From PALSA-1003 sp963741315 (GTDB lineage Bacteria; Pseudomonadota; Gammaproteobacteria; Burkholderiales; Casimicrobiaceae), in contig CAVUHK010000003.1 of NCBI GenBank assembly GCA_963741315.1, positions 253,535 to 317,534 on the forward strand: a DNA stretch of 64,000 nucleotides. The letters are read 5' to 3'. The notes under the pieces were generated by a model. It had not been told where the DNA came from and ran no database searches. It saw only the letters and a program-made list of their open reading frames with translations. Positions 8,523-17,053 of the stretch are shown one piece after another. Both the position numbers and the translations under genes were made by a program. The stretch's first letter is position 1. Every line of letters begins with the position of its first letter.

Positions 8523-9929
8523 ATGGACATGAAGACGATGCTGCGTCCCGATGCCGGTGCGGTCGCCGACGTGGTCCGCCGCTTGTGCGGCGACTACGGC
8601 GATCGCGCGATCACCTCGCACGCGGTGCGCGAGCACCACAGTCACGGCGAAGGCCTGGCCGACGCCGGCATGCCCGACGTCGTGGTCTATCCGCACTCGA
8701 ACGAGGAGGTGGTGGCGATCGTGCGCCTGTGCGCCGCCGCGCGCGTGCCGGTCATTCCCTTCGGTGTTGGCACGTCGCTGGAAGGCCATGTCGCGGCATT
8801 GTTCGGCGGCGTGTGCGTCGACCTGTCGCAGATGAACCGGATGCTTGAGATCAACGCGGAAGACCTTGACTGCCGCGTGCAGGCGGGCGTCACTCGCGAG
8901 CAGGTCAACGCCGAACTCAAGGGCACCGGACTGTTCTTCCCGATCGATCCGGGCGCCAACGCGACCATCGGCGGCATGGCGGCGACGCGCGCCTCGGGCA
9001 CCAACGCCGTGCGCTACGGGACGATGCGCGAGAACGTGCTCGGGCTCACCGTGGTGACCGCCGCGGGCGCGCTGATACGCACCGGCGGCCGCGCCCGCAA
9101 GTCGAGCGCGGGCTACGATCTGACGCGACTGTTCGTCGGCGCCGAAGGCACGCTGGGAGTCATCACCGAAATCCAGCTGCGCGTGTACGGCGTCCCCGAG
9201 GCGATTTCGGCGGCGGTGTGCCAGTTCCCGGATCTCGAGAGCGCGGTCAACACCGTCATCACCGCCATGCAATCGGGCATCCCGGTCGCGCGCATCGAGC
9301 TGCTCGACGATGTGCAGATGGACGCGTCGATCCGCTATTCCAAGCTCGAAGGGTTCGCTGTGCAGCCGACGCTGTTCTTCGAATTCCACGGTTCGCCCGC
9401 CGGTGTGCGCGAGCAAAGCGACGCCATGCAGGCGATCAGCGACGAATTCGGCGGCAGCGCCTATCAATGGGCGACGCTGGCCGAAGATCGCACCCGGTTG
9501 TGGAAAGCGCGCCATGCGGCCTATTACGCGGCGCTCGCCTTCCGGCCCGGCATGAGCGCCTTTGCCACCGATGCATGCGTGCCGATCTCGAGGCTCGCGG
9601 ATTGCATCATGGAAACGAAGAAGGACATCGAGAAGAGCGGGCTCACCGCGCCGATCCTGGGGCACGTCGGCGACGGCAATTTCCATCTCGTCGTGCTGTT
9701 CGACCCGAAGGTTGCGGAGCAACGCGAGCGCGCCGAAGCGCTGGCCAAGGCGGTGTCGATGCGTGCCATCGCGATGGGCGGCACCTGCACCGGCGAGCAC
9801 GGCATTGGCTGGCACAAGCTCGATGTACTGGCGCAGGAACACGGCGAGGCGGTGGAATCGATGCGCGCGATCAAGCGCGCGCTCGATCCCGACAACATCA
9901 TGAACCCGGGCAAGACGGTGCCGCTCTAG
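8523..9929 (+). CDS. FAD-binding D-lactate dehydrogenase-type oxidase (second GlcD-like protein)
   Basis: A 468-residue flavoprotein, paralogous to GlcD but closer to the D-lactate dehydrogenase (cytochrome)/LDHD group. PCMH domain: VIPFGVGTSLEGHVAALFGG, ANATIGGMAATRASGTNAVRYGTM and GAEGTLGVITEIQL. C-terminal FAD-oxidase domain: PILGHVGDGNFHLVVLFD, GTCTGEHGIGWHK and ALDPDNIMNPGKTVPL. It lacks the GlcF-like Fe-S domain found in some fused enzymes. It starts 11 bases after glcD and is followed after 2 bases by a GST gene, so it is interposed within the glc operon. D-lactate is the most likely substrate; another 2-hydroxy acid is possible. Confidence 0.88.
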   Translation: MDMKTMLRPDAGAVADVVRRLCGDYGDRAITSHAVREHHSHGEGLADAGMPDVVVYPHSNEEVVAIVRLCAAARVPVIPFGVGTSLEGHVAALFGGVCVDLSQMNRMLEINAEDLDCRVQAGVTREQVNAELKGTGLFFPIDPGANATIGGMAATRASGTNAVRYGTMRENVLGLTVVTAAGALIRTGGRARKSSAGYDLTRLFVGAEGTLGVITEIQLRVYGVPEAISAAVCQFPDLESAVNTVITAMQSGIPVARIELLDDVQMDASIRYSKLEGFAVQPTLFFEFHGSPAGVREQSDAMQAISDEFGGSAYQWATLAEDRTRLWKARHAAYYAALAFRPGMSAFATDACVPISRLADCIMETKKDIEKSGLTAPILGHVGDGNFHLVVLFDPKVAEQRERAEALAKAVSMRAIAMGGTCTGEHGIGWHKLDVLAQEHGEAVESMRAIKRALDPDNIMNPGKTVPL

Positions 9930-9931
9930 GC

Positions 9932-10582
9932 GTGTATACGCTCTATATCGGCAACAAGAATTTTTCGTCCTGGTCGCTGCGCCCCTGGGTGCTGATGCGT
10001 CAGGCGGGGATTCCCTTCCGCGAGCAGATGGTCTCGCTGTACGCGCCTGACCGGACCGCGCGCATCCGCGTTGTGTCGCCCAACGGTCGCGTGCCGTGCC
10101 TCCACGACGGCGACACGGTGGTCTGGGACACGCTGGCAATCGCCGAATACCTGGCGGAACGCCATCCCGGACTGTGGCCCGCGAACCCGGTGGCGCGCGC
10201 CTGGGCACGCAGCGTCGCGGCGGAAATGCATTCCGGCTTCGCCGACCTGCGCAACGAATTCAGCATGGACCTGCGGCTGCGCCAGACACGACAGCCTGGC
10301 CCCGGCGCCGCCGCCGACATCGCCCGCATCGAGGCGCTCTGGCGCGAAGGACGATCGCGGTTCGGCAGCGATGGCGAATTCCTGTGTGGGCGATTCGGCA
10401 TTGTCGACGCCTTCTGGTGTCCGGTCGCGTTCCGGTTCCGGGGTTACGGCGTCGCACTTTCCGGACCCGCGCTCGCCTACCAGCAGCGGCTGCTCTCGCT
10501 GCCCGCCATGGTCGAATGGGAGGCCGCCGCGGGGCTGGAGCGCGAAGGCCCGCCGATCGAGCAACAGGCGCAGCAACAATGA
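9932..10582 (+). CDS. Glutathione S-transferase family protein
   Basis: 216-residue cytosolic GST. The N-terminal thioredoxin-like domain opens with LYIGNKNFSSWSLRPWVLMR, where the Ser pair sits at the usual glutathione-activating position. The SNAIL-like NGRVPCLHDGDTVVWDT and AIAEYLAERHPGLWP segments bind glutathione; an alpha-helical C-terminal domain follows (FGIVDAFWCPVAFRF). The start must be the GTG at 9932, two bases after the preceding stop, since no ATG lies near. It is the only gene in the glc run with no obvious role in glycolate oxidation; handling of reactive aldehydes such as glyoxylate or methylglyoxal is a possible reason for the linkage, but this is speculation. Confidence 0.88.
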   Translation: MYTLYIGNKNFSSWSLRPWVLMRQAGIPFREQMVSLYAPDRTARIRVVSPNGRVPCLHDGDTVVWDTLAIAEYLAERHPGLWPANPVARAWARSVAAEMHSGFADLRNEFSMDLRLRQTRQPGPGAAADIARIEALWREGRSRFGSDGEFLCGRFGIVDAFWCPVAFRFRGYGVALSGPALAYQQRLLSLPAMVEWEAAAGLEREGPPIEQQAQQQ

Positions 10583-10598
10583 CCGGATCGCCGCGCGC

Positions 10599-11666
10599 AT
10601 GAGCGACGTCGTCACCGAGTGGCGCGAACGCATCCGCGCCGCGGCTGCAACGCAGACGCCGCTGCGCATCGTCGGCGGAGGCACCAAGGACTTCTACGGC
10701 CAGGAACTCTACGGCGATCGTTTCGATACCGGCGCGCACCGCGGCGTCGTCGATTACGACCCCACCGAACTGGTGATCACTGCGCGCTGCGGAACGCCGC
10801 TGGCCGCGATCGAAGCCGCGCTCGACGCCGAGCGGCAGATGCTGGCCTTCGAGCCACCGCACTTCGGCCACAACGCAACGCTTGGCGGTTGCGTCGCGGC
10901 CGGCCTGTCGGGGCCGCGGCGAGCCTATTGCGGAGCCGTGCGCGACGTCGTGCTCGGGGTGCGCATGCTCGACGGCCGCGGGGATGATCTGTCGTTTGGC
11001 GGCAGGGTGATGAAGAATGTCGCCGGCTTCGACGTCTCGCGGCTGATCGCCGGATCGCTGGGCACGCTGGGCGTGATCGTCGAAGTCTCGCTCAAATGCC
11101 TGCCGCGGCCGGTGGCCGAGACGACGCTGGAGTTCGCAATGGAGCAGGACGAGGCGCTGCGCAAGCTCAACGAATGGGGCGCCCAGCCGTTACCCTTGTC
11201 GGCCAGCTGCTGGTACCGGGACCGCCTGCGCGTGCGGTTGTCGGGCGCCGCCAGTGCCATTGCCGGCGCGGCGCGCCGACTCGGCGGCGACACGATGGCC
11301 GATGGCACGGCGTTCTGGGCCGACTTGCGCGAACAGCGGCACGCGTTCTTCGCCGATCCGACGGCCGCGCTGTGGCGCGCGTCGGTGTCGTCGACGGCGC
11401 CGCAGCCCGGTGTCGGCGGCGATGCATTCGTCGAGTGGGGTGGCGCGCTACGCTGGTACAACGTTGGTACCGCCGGCGATGGCGCCGCGTTGCGCGCATG
11501 GGCCGCCGCGAACGGCGGCCACGCGACCATGTTTCGCGCCGCGGACAAGTCGGCCGGCGTGTTCCAGCCTCTGCCACCGGCGCTGCTCGGCGTGCATCAG
11601 CGCCTCAAGGCGCAATTCGATCCTGCAGGCGTGCTCAACCCGCGCCGCATGTACGCAGACTTCTAA
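10599..11666 (+). CDS. glcE: Glycolate oxidase subunit GlcE
   Basis: 355-residue FAD-binding subunit of glycolate oxidase, a shorter relative of GlcD that keeps only the PCMH FAD domain. Motifs: LRIVGGGTKDFYG, EPPHFGHNATLGGCVAAGLSGPRR, GGRVMKNVAGFDVSRLIAGS and LGTLGVIVEVSLK; the C-terminus LNPRRMYADF is a GlcE hallmark. Start at ATG 10599, 16 bases after the GST stop. glcF follows after 7 bases, so GlcE and GlcF are made together, while glcD is separated from them by two other genes. Confidence 0.93.
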   Translation: MSDVVTEWRERIRAAAATQTPLRIVGGGTKDFYGQELYGDRFDTGAHRGVVDYDPTELVITARCGTPLAAIEAALDAERQMLAFEPPHFGHNATLGGCVAAGLSGPRRAYCGAVRDVVLGVRMLDGRGDDLSFGGRVMKNVAGFDVSRLIAGSLGTLGVIVEVSLKCLPRPVAETTLEFAMEQDEALRKLNEWGAQPLPLSASCWYRDRLRVRLSGAASAIAGAARRLGGDTMADGTAFWADLREQRHAFFADPTAALWRASVSSTAPQPGVGGDAFVEWGGALRWYNVGTAGDGAALRAWAAANGGHATMFRAADKSAGVFQPLPPALLGVHQRLKAQFDPAGVLNPRRMYADF

Positions 11667-11673
11667 AGCAACG

Positions 11674-12921
11674 ATGGAAACCAGGCTCGCCGATTTCATA
11701 CGCGACACGCCCGACGGGCGCGAGGCCGATGCCATCCTGCGTTCGTGCGTGCATTGCGGTTTTTGCACCGCGACGTGCCCGACGTATCAATTGCTCGGCG
11801 ACGAACTCGACGGACCGCGCGGGCGCATCTACCTCATCAAGCAGATGCTCGAGGGCGAGCCGGTGACCGCCAGCACGCAGCTCCACCTCGATCGCTGCCT
11901 GACCTGCCGCAGTTGCGAGACGACCTGCCCCTCGGGCGTGCGCTACGGCCGCCTCGCGGACATCGGGCGGCACGTCATCGACGGGTTGGTCGAACGGCCA
12001 CCCGCCGAGCGCGCGCAACGCTGGCTGCTGCGCCAGGGCCTCACGCGCGGCGGCTGGTTCGCGGCTGCGCTCGCGGCGGGTCGCCTCGCGCGACCGCTGT
12101 TGCCGCAGGCGCTCGCCGCGAAGGTGCCCCGGCGCTCGCCGGCCAAGGCGTGGCCGGTGTTGAAGCATCGCCGCCGAATGCTCGTACTGCGCGGCTGCGT
12201 CCAGCCGTCGCTGGCGCCGTCGATCGACGCAGCGCTTGCGCGCGTGCTCGATCGCATCGACATCACACTGGTGCGCGGCGGCGGTGGCTGCTGCGGCGCT
12301 GTCAGCGAACACCTGGGCGCGCACGACGAGGCGCTGGATTTCGCGCGCCGCAATATCGATGCGTGGTGGCCGCACATCGAGCAGGGCGCCGAGGCGATCC
12401 TGGTCTCGGCCAGCGGCTGCGGCGTGCTTGTGAAGGACTACGCATACCTGCTGCGAGATGATGTGGACTACGCTGCCAAGGCGCGTCGCGTTTCCGAACT
12501 CGCGCGCGACCCCGTCGAGGTGATCTCCGCAGAATGGAAGCGCTTCGCGCCGCTGGTGGCGATGGACCACGGGCCGCAGCGCGTCGCTTTCCACGCGCCA
12601 TGCACGCTTCAGCACGGCCAGCAGATCAACGGCAGCGTCGAGGAAATCCTCCACGCCATCGGGCTCGAGCTGACCGTGGTCGCCGACTCGCATCTGTGTT
12701 GCGGTTCGGCCGGAACGTATTCGATCCTGCAGCCGGAACTGTCGCAACGGCTGAAGGCCAACAAGCTCGCCGCGCTCGCAGCCGATGGCCCCGAAGTGAT
12801 CGCCACGGCCAACATCGGCTGTCTGATTCACCTCGCCAGCGGCACCACGCAGCCGGTGCGCCACTGGATCGAACTCTTCGACCTGCGGCTGCGCACCCGG
12901 CGAATCGATGCCGAATCGTGA
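11674..12921 (+). CDS. glcF: Glycolate oxidase iron-sulfur subunit GlcF
   Basis: 415-residue electron-transfer subunit. Two ferredoxin-like 4Fe-4S motifs lie in the N-terminus: CVHCGFCTATCP starting at Cys25 and CLTCRSCETTCPSG near residue 75. Two CCG domains follow, with GGGGCCGAVSEH near residue 205 and LCCGSAGTYSI near residue 341, which bind a further cofactor in this family and pass electrons towards quinone. The stop codon TGA at 12919-12921 is embedded in the first base pairs of an intercistronic repeat (GTGAGCCCGCTGGGCC). Length and motifs are complete. Confidence 0.93.
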   Translation: METRLADFIRDTPDGREADAILRSCVHCGFCTATCPTYQLLGDELDGPRGRIYLIKQMLEGEPVTASTQLHLDRCLTCRSCETTCPSGVRYGRLADIGRHVIDGLVERPPAERAQRWLLRQGLTRGGWFAAALAAGRLARPLLPQALAAKVPRRSPAKAWPVLKHRRRMLVLRGCVQPSLAPSIDAALARVLDRIDITLVRGGGGCCGAVSEHLGAHDEALDFARRNIDAWWPHIEQGAEAILVSASGCGVLVKDYAYLLRDDVDYAAKARRVSELARDPVEVISAEWKRFAPLVAMDHGPQRVAFHAPCTLQHGQQINGSVEEILHAIGLELTVVADSHLCCGSAGTYSILQPELSQRLKANKLAALAADGPEVIATANIGCLIHLASGTTQPVRHWIELFDLRLRTRRIDAES

Positions 12922-13432
12922 GCCCGCTGGGCCGCCCCAAGGGCCGAGTTTGCCAACTGAGCCGGAGCGCGAAGCGCGAAGGTATTCCAGCGAGCGGGCG
13001 GCGCCACTGGCACGAGCGGACTTTCGCCGCTTCCTGGCGATCCCGACACGCTGGATGGACAACGATAGCTACGGCCACGTAAACAACGTCGTGTACTACT
13101 CGTACTTCGATACCGTGGTCAACGAGCACCTGATCAGCGTCGGCGGGCTCGACATCGCCAACGCATCGGCGATCGGCCTGGTGGTCGAGACTTGTTGTCG
13201 ATTCCACCGTCCGCTGTCGTTTCCTGGCGTGGTCGATGCCGGCATGCGCGTGGCGAGGCTCGGCGAGACATCGGTCAGGTACGACATCGGACTGTTCGGT
13301 CACGGCGATACCGAGGCCGCCGCGACCGGTCACTTCGTGCACGTCTGGGTCGACCGCGCCAGCAACCGTCCGACGCCGGTGCCGGCCGCGATTCGTGCCG
13401 CACTTGCCGACCTGCTGGTCGAAGGTCGATAG
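12908..13432 (+). CDS. Acyl-CoA thioesterase (4-hydroxybenzoyl-CoA thioesterase/YbgC-like)
   Basis: Hotdog-fold thioesterase that cleaves acyl-CoA. The core begins about residue 38 with FLAIPTRWMDNDSYGHVNNVVYYS; the Asp in WMDNDSYGHVNN is the catalytic residue of the 4HBT family. The start is uncertain: the frame opens at ATG 12908 inside glcF, but the first 30 residues (PAGPPQGPSLPTEPEREARR) are translated intercistronic repeat, and a TTG at 12951 is another option. The repeat thus extends the N-terminus with residues that have no counterpart in the family. ispD follows 8 bases downstream. Confidence 0.82.
   Translation: MPNREPAGPPQGPSLPTEPEREARRYSSERAAPLARADFRRFLAIPTRWMDNDSYGHVNNVVYYSYFDTVVNEHLISVGGLDIANASAIGLVVETCCRFHRPLSFPGVVDAGMRVARLGETSVRYDIGLFGHGDTEAAATGHFVHVWVDRASNRPTPVPAAIRAALADLLVEGR
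12918..12994 (+). repeat. Intercistronic repeat copy R1 (glcF/thioesterase junction)
   Basis: Begins GTGAGCCCGCTGGGCCGCCC exactly on the glcF stop codon and ends GAAGGTATTCCAGCGAGC at the start of the thioesterase core. Shares its head and its tail (GGAGCGC..AGCGCG.AGGT) with the copy at 14148. It contains the short inverted repeat GCGC-GAA-GCGC. It has no transposase and no obvious target duplication. Confidence 0.7.
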
Positions 13433-13440
13433 TTCGTGCC

Positions 13441-14151
13441 ATGTCGCCGCCGCGCCGCTTCGCACTGATTGCCGCCGCGGGCGCGAGCACGCGCTTTGGT
13501 GGTGCCGAGCCCAAGCTGTACGCGCTGCTCGGCGGCGTGCCGGTCCTTCGGCGCTCGATCTCGGCGCTCAACGATGCGCTGGCACTCGACGCGGTGTTCG
13601 TGGTTCTCGCGGCCGACGATGCGCTGTATGCCCAACGTATCGGCGCGCTCCCCGGCGTGGTGCCATTGCCCTGCGGCGGGCGTACCCGCGCCGAATCCGT
13701 CAGCAACGGGCTGGCGGCGATCGGCAAGCATGCCGAGGCGGATGACTGGGTGCTGGTCCACGACGCGGCGCGTCCGTGCGTCGACGTGCCGACGCTGCAT
13801 CGCCTGCTCAACGAACTCGAGGACGAGCCGGTGGGTGGCCTGCTCGCGATACCGCTTGCCGACACGCTCAAACGCGCGGAATCCGGTGCCGGGTTGCGCG
13901 TCGCCGCGACCGAGGATCGCGCGGGGCTGTGGTGCGCGCAGACGCCGCAGATGTTTCGCTACGCGATCCTCCACCACGCGTTGCAGCAGGCCGCCGGCAA
14001 GGCGCTGACCGATGAAGCGCAGGCGGTCGAGGCGCTGGGCGTCAAGCCGCGCCTGATCCAGGGCAGCCCTGCGAACATCAAGGTGACGTATCCGGAGGAC
14101 CTCGCGCTGGCCGAGGCGATACTCGGACAACGCGCGAGGAACAAGGCATGA
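13441..14151 (+). CDS. ispD: 2-C-methyl-D-erythritol 4-phosphate cytidylyltransferase
   Basis: Third enzyme of the MEP isoprenoid pathway: transfers CMP from CTP to methylerythritol 4-phosphate. 236 residues. The nucleotide-binding N-terminus is AAAGASTRFGGAEPKLYALLGG, with Arg and Lys at the CTP-contacting positions; GGRTRAESVSNGL, VHDAARPCVDVPTL and TPQMFRYAILHHAL are typical of IspD. Start at ATG 13441, eight bases after the thioesterase stop. Its TGA overlaps the ATGA that opens repeat R2. ispF follows, as in most proteobacteria. Confidence 0.95.
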   Translation: MSPPRRFALIAAAGASTRFGGAEPKLYALLGGVPVLRRSISALNDALALDAVFVVLAADDALYAQRIGALPGVVPLPCGGRTRAESVSNGLAAIGKHAEADDWVLVHDAARPCVDVPTLHRLLNELEDEPVGGLLAIPLADTLKRAESGAGLRVAATEDRAGLWCAQTPQMFRYAILHHALQQAAGKALTDEAQAVEALGVKPRLIQGSPANIKVTYPEDLALAEAILGQRARNKA

Positions 14152-14213
14152 GCCCGCCGGGCCGCTCCAAGGGCGAATACCGGAGCGCGCAGCGCGGAGG
14201 TGCTCCGTTGAGC
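14148..14213 (+). repeat. Intercistronic repeat copy R2 (ispD/ispF junction)
   Basis: Begins ATGAGCCCGCCGGGCCGCTC on the ispD stop codon and ends GGAGGTGCTCCGTTGAGC. The tail supplies a full Shine-Dalgarno (GGAGG) 8 bases before the TTG at 14208, which is the best start for ispF. Read through, the repeat encodes MSPPGRSKGEYRSAQRGG, a junk-like N-terminal extension also seen in other betaproteobacterial annotations. Confidence 0.75.
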
Positions 14214-14703
14214 GCGGGCACGCCACGCGTCGGCAACGGCTTCGACGTGCACGCGCTGGTCGCGGGTCGGCGACTGGTACTGGGCGGGGTCACCGTGCCG
14301 TTCGACCGCGGTCTGGCAGGGCACTCGGACGCCGACGTCGTGCTGCACGCGATCTGCGACGCCGTCCTCGGCGCGATCGGCGCGGGCGATATCGGGCGAC
14401 ATTTTCCCGACACCGACGCGGCGTACAAGGATGCCGACAGTCGCGTGTTGCTGCGCGAGGTCTGGCGACGCGCGGTGGCCGCGGGCTATGGACTGGGCAA
14501 CGTCGACGTCACGATCATCGCGCAGGCGCCCAAGGTGGCGCCGTATGTCGGCGCAGATGGCCGCCAACATCGCTGCCGACCTGGACGCGACGATGTCCCA
14601 GGTCAACGTCAAGGCAACGACCACCGAAGCGCTGGGCTTCACCGGACGCGGCGAAGGCATCGCCGCGCTGGCGACCGTGCTGCTCTTTACGCGCCCGGCT
14701 TGA
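14208..14703 (+). pseudogene. ispF: 2-C-methyl-D-erythritol 2,4-cyclodiphosphate synthase, frameshifted by one base
   Basis: Makes the cyclic diphosphate in the MEP pathway, next step but one after IspD. The first part (GNGFDVHALVAGRRLVLGG; HSDADVVLHAICDAVLGA; GDIGRHFPDTDAAYKDADS) carries the zinc ligands Asp-x-His and His. After APKVAPYV the frame breaks: an extra G at 14550/14551 (GTCGGCGCAG where GTCGCGCAG is expected) moves the rest (QMAANIAADLDATMSQVNV, ATTTEALGFTGRGEGIAA) into the next frame, ending at 14703. Removing that base restores a full IspF of about 165 residues. Since IspF is normally essential in MEP-pathway organisms, a sequence error is more likely than gene loss. The start is TTG 14208 inside repeat R2. 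Confidence 0.88.
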
Positions 14704-16000
14704 GTTCGGGCTGCGGGAAGCTTACCCGCGCCAGCGTGCCGCCGCCGTCGCGCCGCACGAGATCGAAGCTGCCGCCGTGCATGCGCGCAATGCGATCGAC
14801 GATCGCAAGCCCGAGTCCCGCGCCCGAGGCGCCGGTGCGCGCGGCGTCGCCGCGCGTGAAAGGACGCTTCAGCCGCTCGACCTGGTCGGCGGGAATGCCA
14901 TCGCCGCGGTCGGCGACCTCGACGACAATCATTCGGCCGTCGACGCGCGTGGTCACCTCGACCGGTTCCCTGCCGTAGCGCAGCGCGTTGTCGAGCAGGT
15001 TGCCGACCAGGCGCGATACCGCGGTCGCGCGCAGCGGCAATGGCGGCAAGGTCCCGGGCGAGAAGCTGACGTCGCGGCCGTTGCGGCGTTGGCGTTCAAC
15101 CTGCGGCGCGACGATGGCGTTGAGGTCGCGCGTATCAGCGGGCGCATCGCGATCCTCGCGCGCAAAATCGAGAAACTGTCCGATGATCTTGTCCATTTCC
15201 TCGATGTCGGACACCATGCCCTCGCGCTCGGACTCGTCGCGCATGCCGACCTCGATCCCCAGCCGCAGGCGTGCCAGTGGCGTGCGCAGGTCGTGCGAGA
15301 CGCCGGCGAGCAACAATGCGCGGTCGTGCTCGGTCTGGCGCAGGCTCGTGATCATGTGATTGAAACCGCGGTTCAGGTTGACGATCTCCGCGGGGCCGGT
15401 TTCGGGCAGCGGCGGCGGCAGCGTGCCCTCGCCGACATGCGCCACCGCACGGTTGAGCTCGCGCAGCGGCCGCGCGATGTAGCGGGCGAACAGATACGCG
15501 CTGATCAGCAGCACCGCCAGCGCGATCAGGCTCCACACCAGCGCGCGTGAGGGCACGTCGTCCGAGGGACGCGCCAGCGGAAATCCGGCCCAGTACGCGC
15601 GGTCGCCGGCCTGCAGCTTGATCCACAGCAGTTTCTGCGTGGGCTGGACGCGAATCTCGGTTTCCGGTCCCAGTTCGGCCTGCAGGCGTTGCTCGAGTTC
15701 GGTGAGGACCGGGCCCAGCGGGCGGCCACCCATCGCCCGCAGTTCGCTGGCGGGGACGATGCGCGCCTGATAGGCCTCGCCGAAATGCGCCAGCGTTGCA
15801 CTGGTGATGCTCGGGTCTGCAGTGGCGAGCGCCGCGCGCAGGGACTTCAGCTGCACGATCTTGGTGTCGCCGAATTGTCGCGCGATCAGCGCGGCGCGGT
15901 CCTGGCGGAACAGAAAGATCGCGGTGGCCTGGCTGATGCAGATCACCAGCAGCAGCAGCAGTGCGAGCCTGCCGAACAGCGAGCGCGGCCAGAGCCTCAC
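14687..16000 (-). CDS. Sensor histidine kinase, EnvZ-like
   Basis: Inner-membrane sensor kinase of 437 residues. A transmembrane segment at about residues 9-29 and a second near 160-180 flank a periplasmic sensor domain; HAMP follows (RYIARPLRELNRAVAHVGEG), then the H-box GVSHDLRTPLARLRLGIEVG with phospho-accepting His236, and the ATPase domain with NALRYG, VADRGDGIPADQ and GLGLAIVDRIARMHGG. It starts with GTG (complement 15998-16000), 13 bases behind the response regulator. The last 17 bases overlap the end of the convergent ispF frame. Confidence 0.92.
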   Translation of the reverse strand: MRLWPRSLFGRLALLLLLVICISQATAIFLFRQDRAALIARQFGDTKIVQLKSLRAALATADPSITSATLAHFGEAYQARIVPASELRAMGGRPLGPVLTELEQRLQAELGPETEIRVQPTQKLLWIKLQAGDRAYWAGFPLARPSDDVPSRALVWSLIALAVLLISAYLFARYIARPLRELNRAVAHVGEGTLPPPLPETGPAEIVNLNRGFNHMITSLRQTEHDRALLLAGVSHDLRTPLARLRLGIEVGMRDESEREGMVSDIEEMDKIIGQFLDFAREDRDAPADTRDLNAIVAPQVERQRRNGRDVSFSPGTLPPLPLRATAVSRLVGNLLDNALRYGREPVEVTTRVDGRMIVVEVADRGDGIPADQVERLKRPFTRGDAARTGASGAGLGLAIVDRIARMHGGSFDLVRRDGGGTLARVSFPQPELKPGA

Positions 16001-16013
16001 GGTACCTGCCGGT

Positions 16014-16772
16014 TCAAGCGCTCGCGCCGGCGGAAGCGGGTTCGTCCGGGACCGCGTCGGGAACGAACACGTAGCCGAAACCCCACACCGTCTGGATGTA
16101 GCGCGGCGCCGAGGCGTCGGCTTCGAGCAACTTGCGCAGGCGCGAGATCTGCACGTCGATCGCGCGATCGAAGACGTCGTGATCGCGGCCGCGTGCGAGC
16201 AGCATCAGTTTCTCGCGCGCCAGCGGCTGGCGCGGGTGCGTTGCGAGCACCTTCAGCAGTCCGAATTCACCCGTGGTCAGGGGCACCACGACGTCTTCGC
16301 GCAGCAGGGTCCGCGTGGTCAGGTCGAGCCGGTACGGGCCGAAGCTGATCTTGCCGTCGACGGCAGGCGCGCCCGGAGCGAAGCGCTCGGTGTGCCGGCG
16401 CAGGACCGCGTGGATGCGCGCCACCAGCTCGCGGGGATTGAACGGCTTGGGCAGGTAGTCGTCGGCACCCAGCTCGAGGCCGACAATGCGGTCGACATCC
16501 TCGCCCTTTGCGGTCAGCATGATCACCGGCACCATTTCGCCGGCACCACGCAGGCGCCGGCACACGGCCAGCCCATCCTCGCCGGGAAGCATCAGGTCGA
16601 GCACCAGCAAATGCGGCGGGTCGCGCTGCAGTTTCTTGTCCAGCTCCCGGGCGTCTGCGAGCGCCTGCACCTGAAAGCCCTGCTCGCTCAGGTAGCGGAC
16701 TAGCAGGTCGCGCAGGCGCGGGTCGTCGTCGATCACCAGGATCTTCGGTACGGCTTGTTTCATGGCTCCCAT
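16014..16772 (-). CDS. ompR: OmpR-family DNA-binding response regulator
   Basis: 252 residues: receiver domain (KILVIDDDPRLRDLL with acidic pocket; LLVLDLMLPGEDG with the phospho-accepting Asp near residue 60; LTAKGED with the conserved Lys) and a C-terminal winged helix (LTTGEFGLLKVLATHPRQ; DRAIDVQISRLRKLLEADAS; YIQTVWGFGYVFVP). Two starts are possible: ATG at 16772 or ATG at 16763, the latter just after GGGAG. It is paired with the downstream EnvZ-like kinase and faces a Spy/CpxP-like gene across a region with repeated GTTACAA elements, which are good candidates for its binding sites. Could be named for OmpR or for a Cpx-like function. Confidence 0.9.
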   Translation of the reverse strand: MGAMKQAVPKILVIDDDPRLRDLLVRYLSEQGFQVQALADARELDKKLQRDPPHLLVLDLMLPGEDGLAVCRRLRGAGEMVPVIMLTAKGEDVDRIVGLELGADDYLPKPFNPRELVARIHAVLRRHTERFAPGAPAVDGKISFGPYRLDLTTRTLLREDVVVPLTTGEFGLLKVLATHPRQPLAREKLMLLARGRDHDVFDRAIDVQISRLRKLLEADASAPRYIQTVWGFGYVFVPDAVPDEPASAGASA

Positions 16773-16810
16773 CGTAGGCGTGCGCGGGCGCAGCGTCTGT
16801 GCCGGCGTGT

Positions 16811-17037
16811 CACGAATTGTAACGCGGGCGTCGCGGGCAACATCTGGTTACAACAACGCGTCACGACGACGCCATCGACCGACCACAATGGCGACCTGCC
16901 GCCCCGCCAAACGGGTGCCCGCGTTGGCACGAATCGTTACAATCGCGACCGTCCGGGCAACGCTTTCGCAACAGCTCCAGTCTATTGTCCGAGGTGTACG
17001 CCACGCCAGTTGGCGCGGCAGCCACCGTAACGATTCG
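16811..17037. promoter_or_regulatory. Divergent control region with repeated GTTACAA/TTGTAAC elements
   Basis: Lies between the OmpR-type regulator and the Spy-like gene. Elements: CACGAATTGTAACGCG at 16811-16826, GTTACAA at 16847-16853, CACGAATCGTTACAATCGCG at 16928-16947, and GTAACGATTCG at 17027-17037, which is the exact reverse complement of 16930-16940. The spacing and repeated GTTAC core resemble OmpR/CpxR-type half-sites. Binding by the neighbouring regulator is inference. Confidence 0.45.
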
Positions 17038-17053
17038 AGGAAAGATTCAACCC

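Noticed and set aside
14148..14207. MSPPGRSKGEYRSAQRGG as a genuine IspF N-terminus
   Set aside because: It is encoded by the dispersed repeat; known IspF begins near GNGFDVHAL, and TTG 14208 has a good Shine-Dalgarno.
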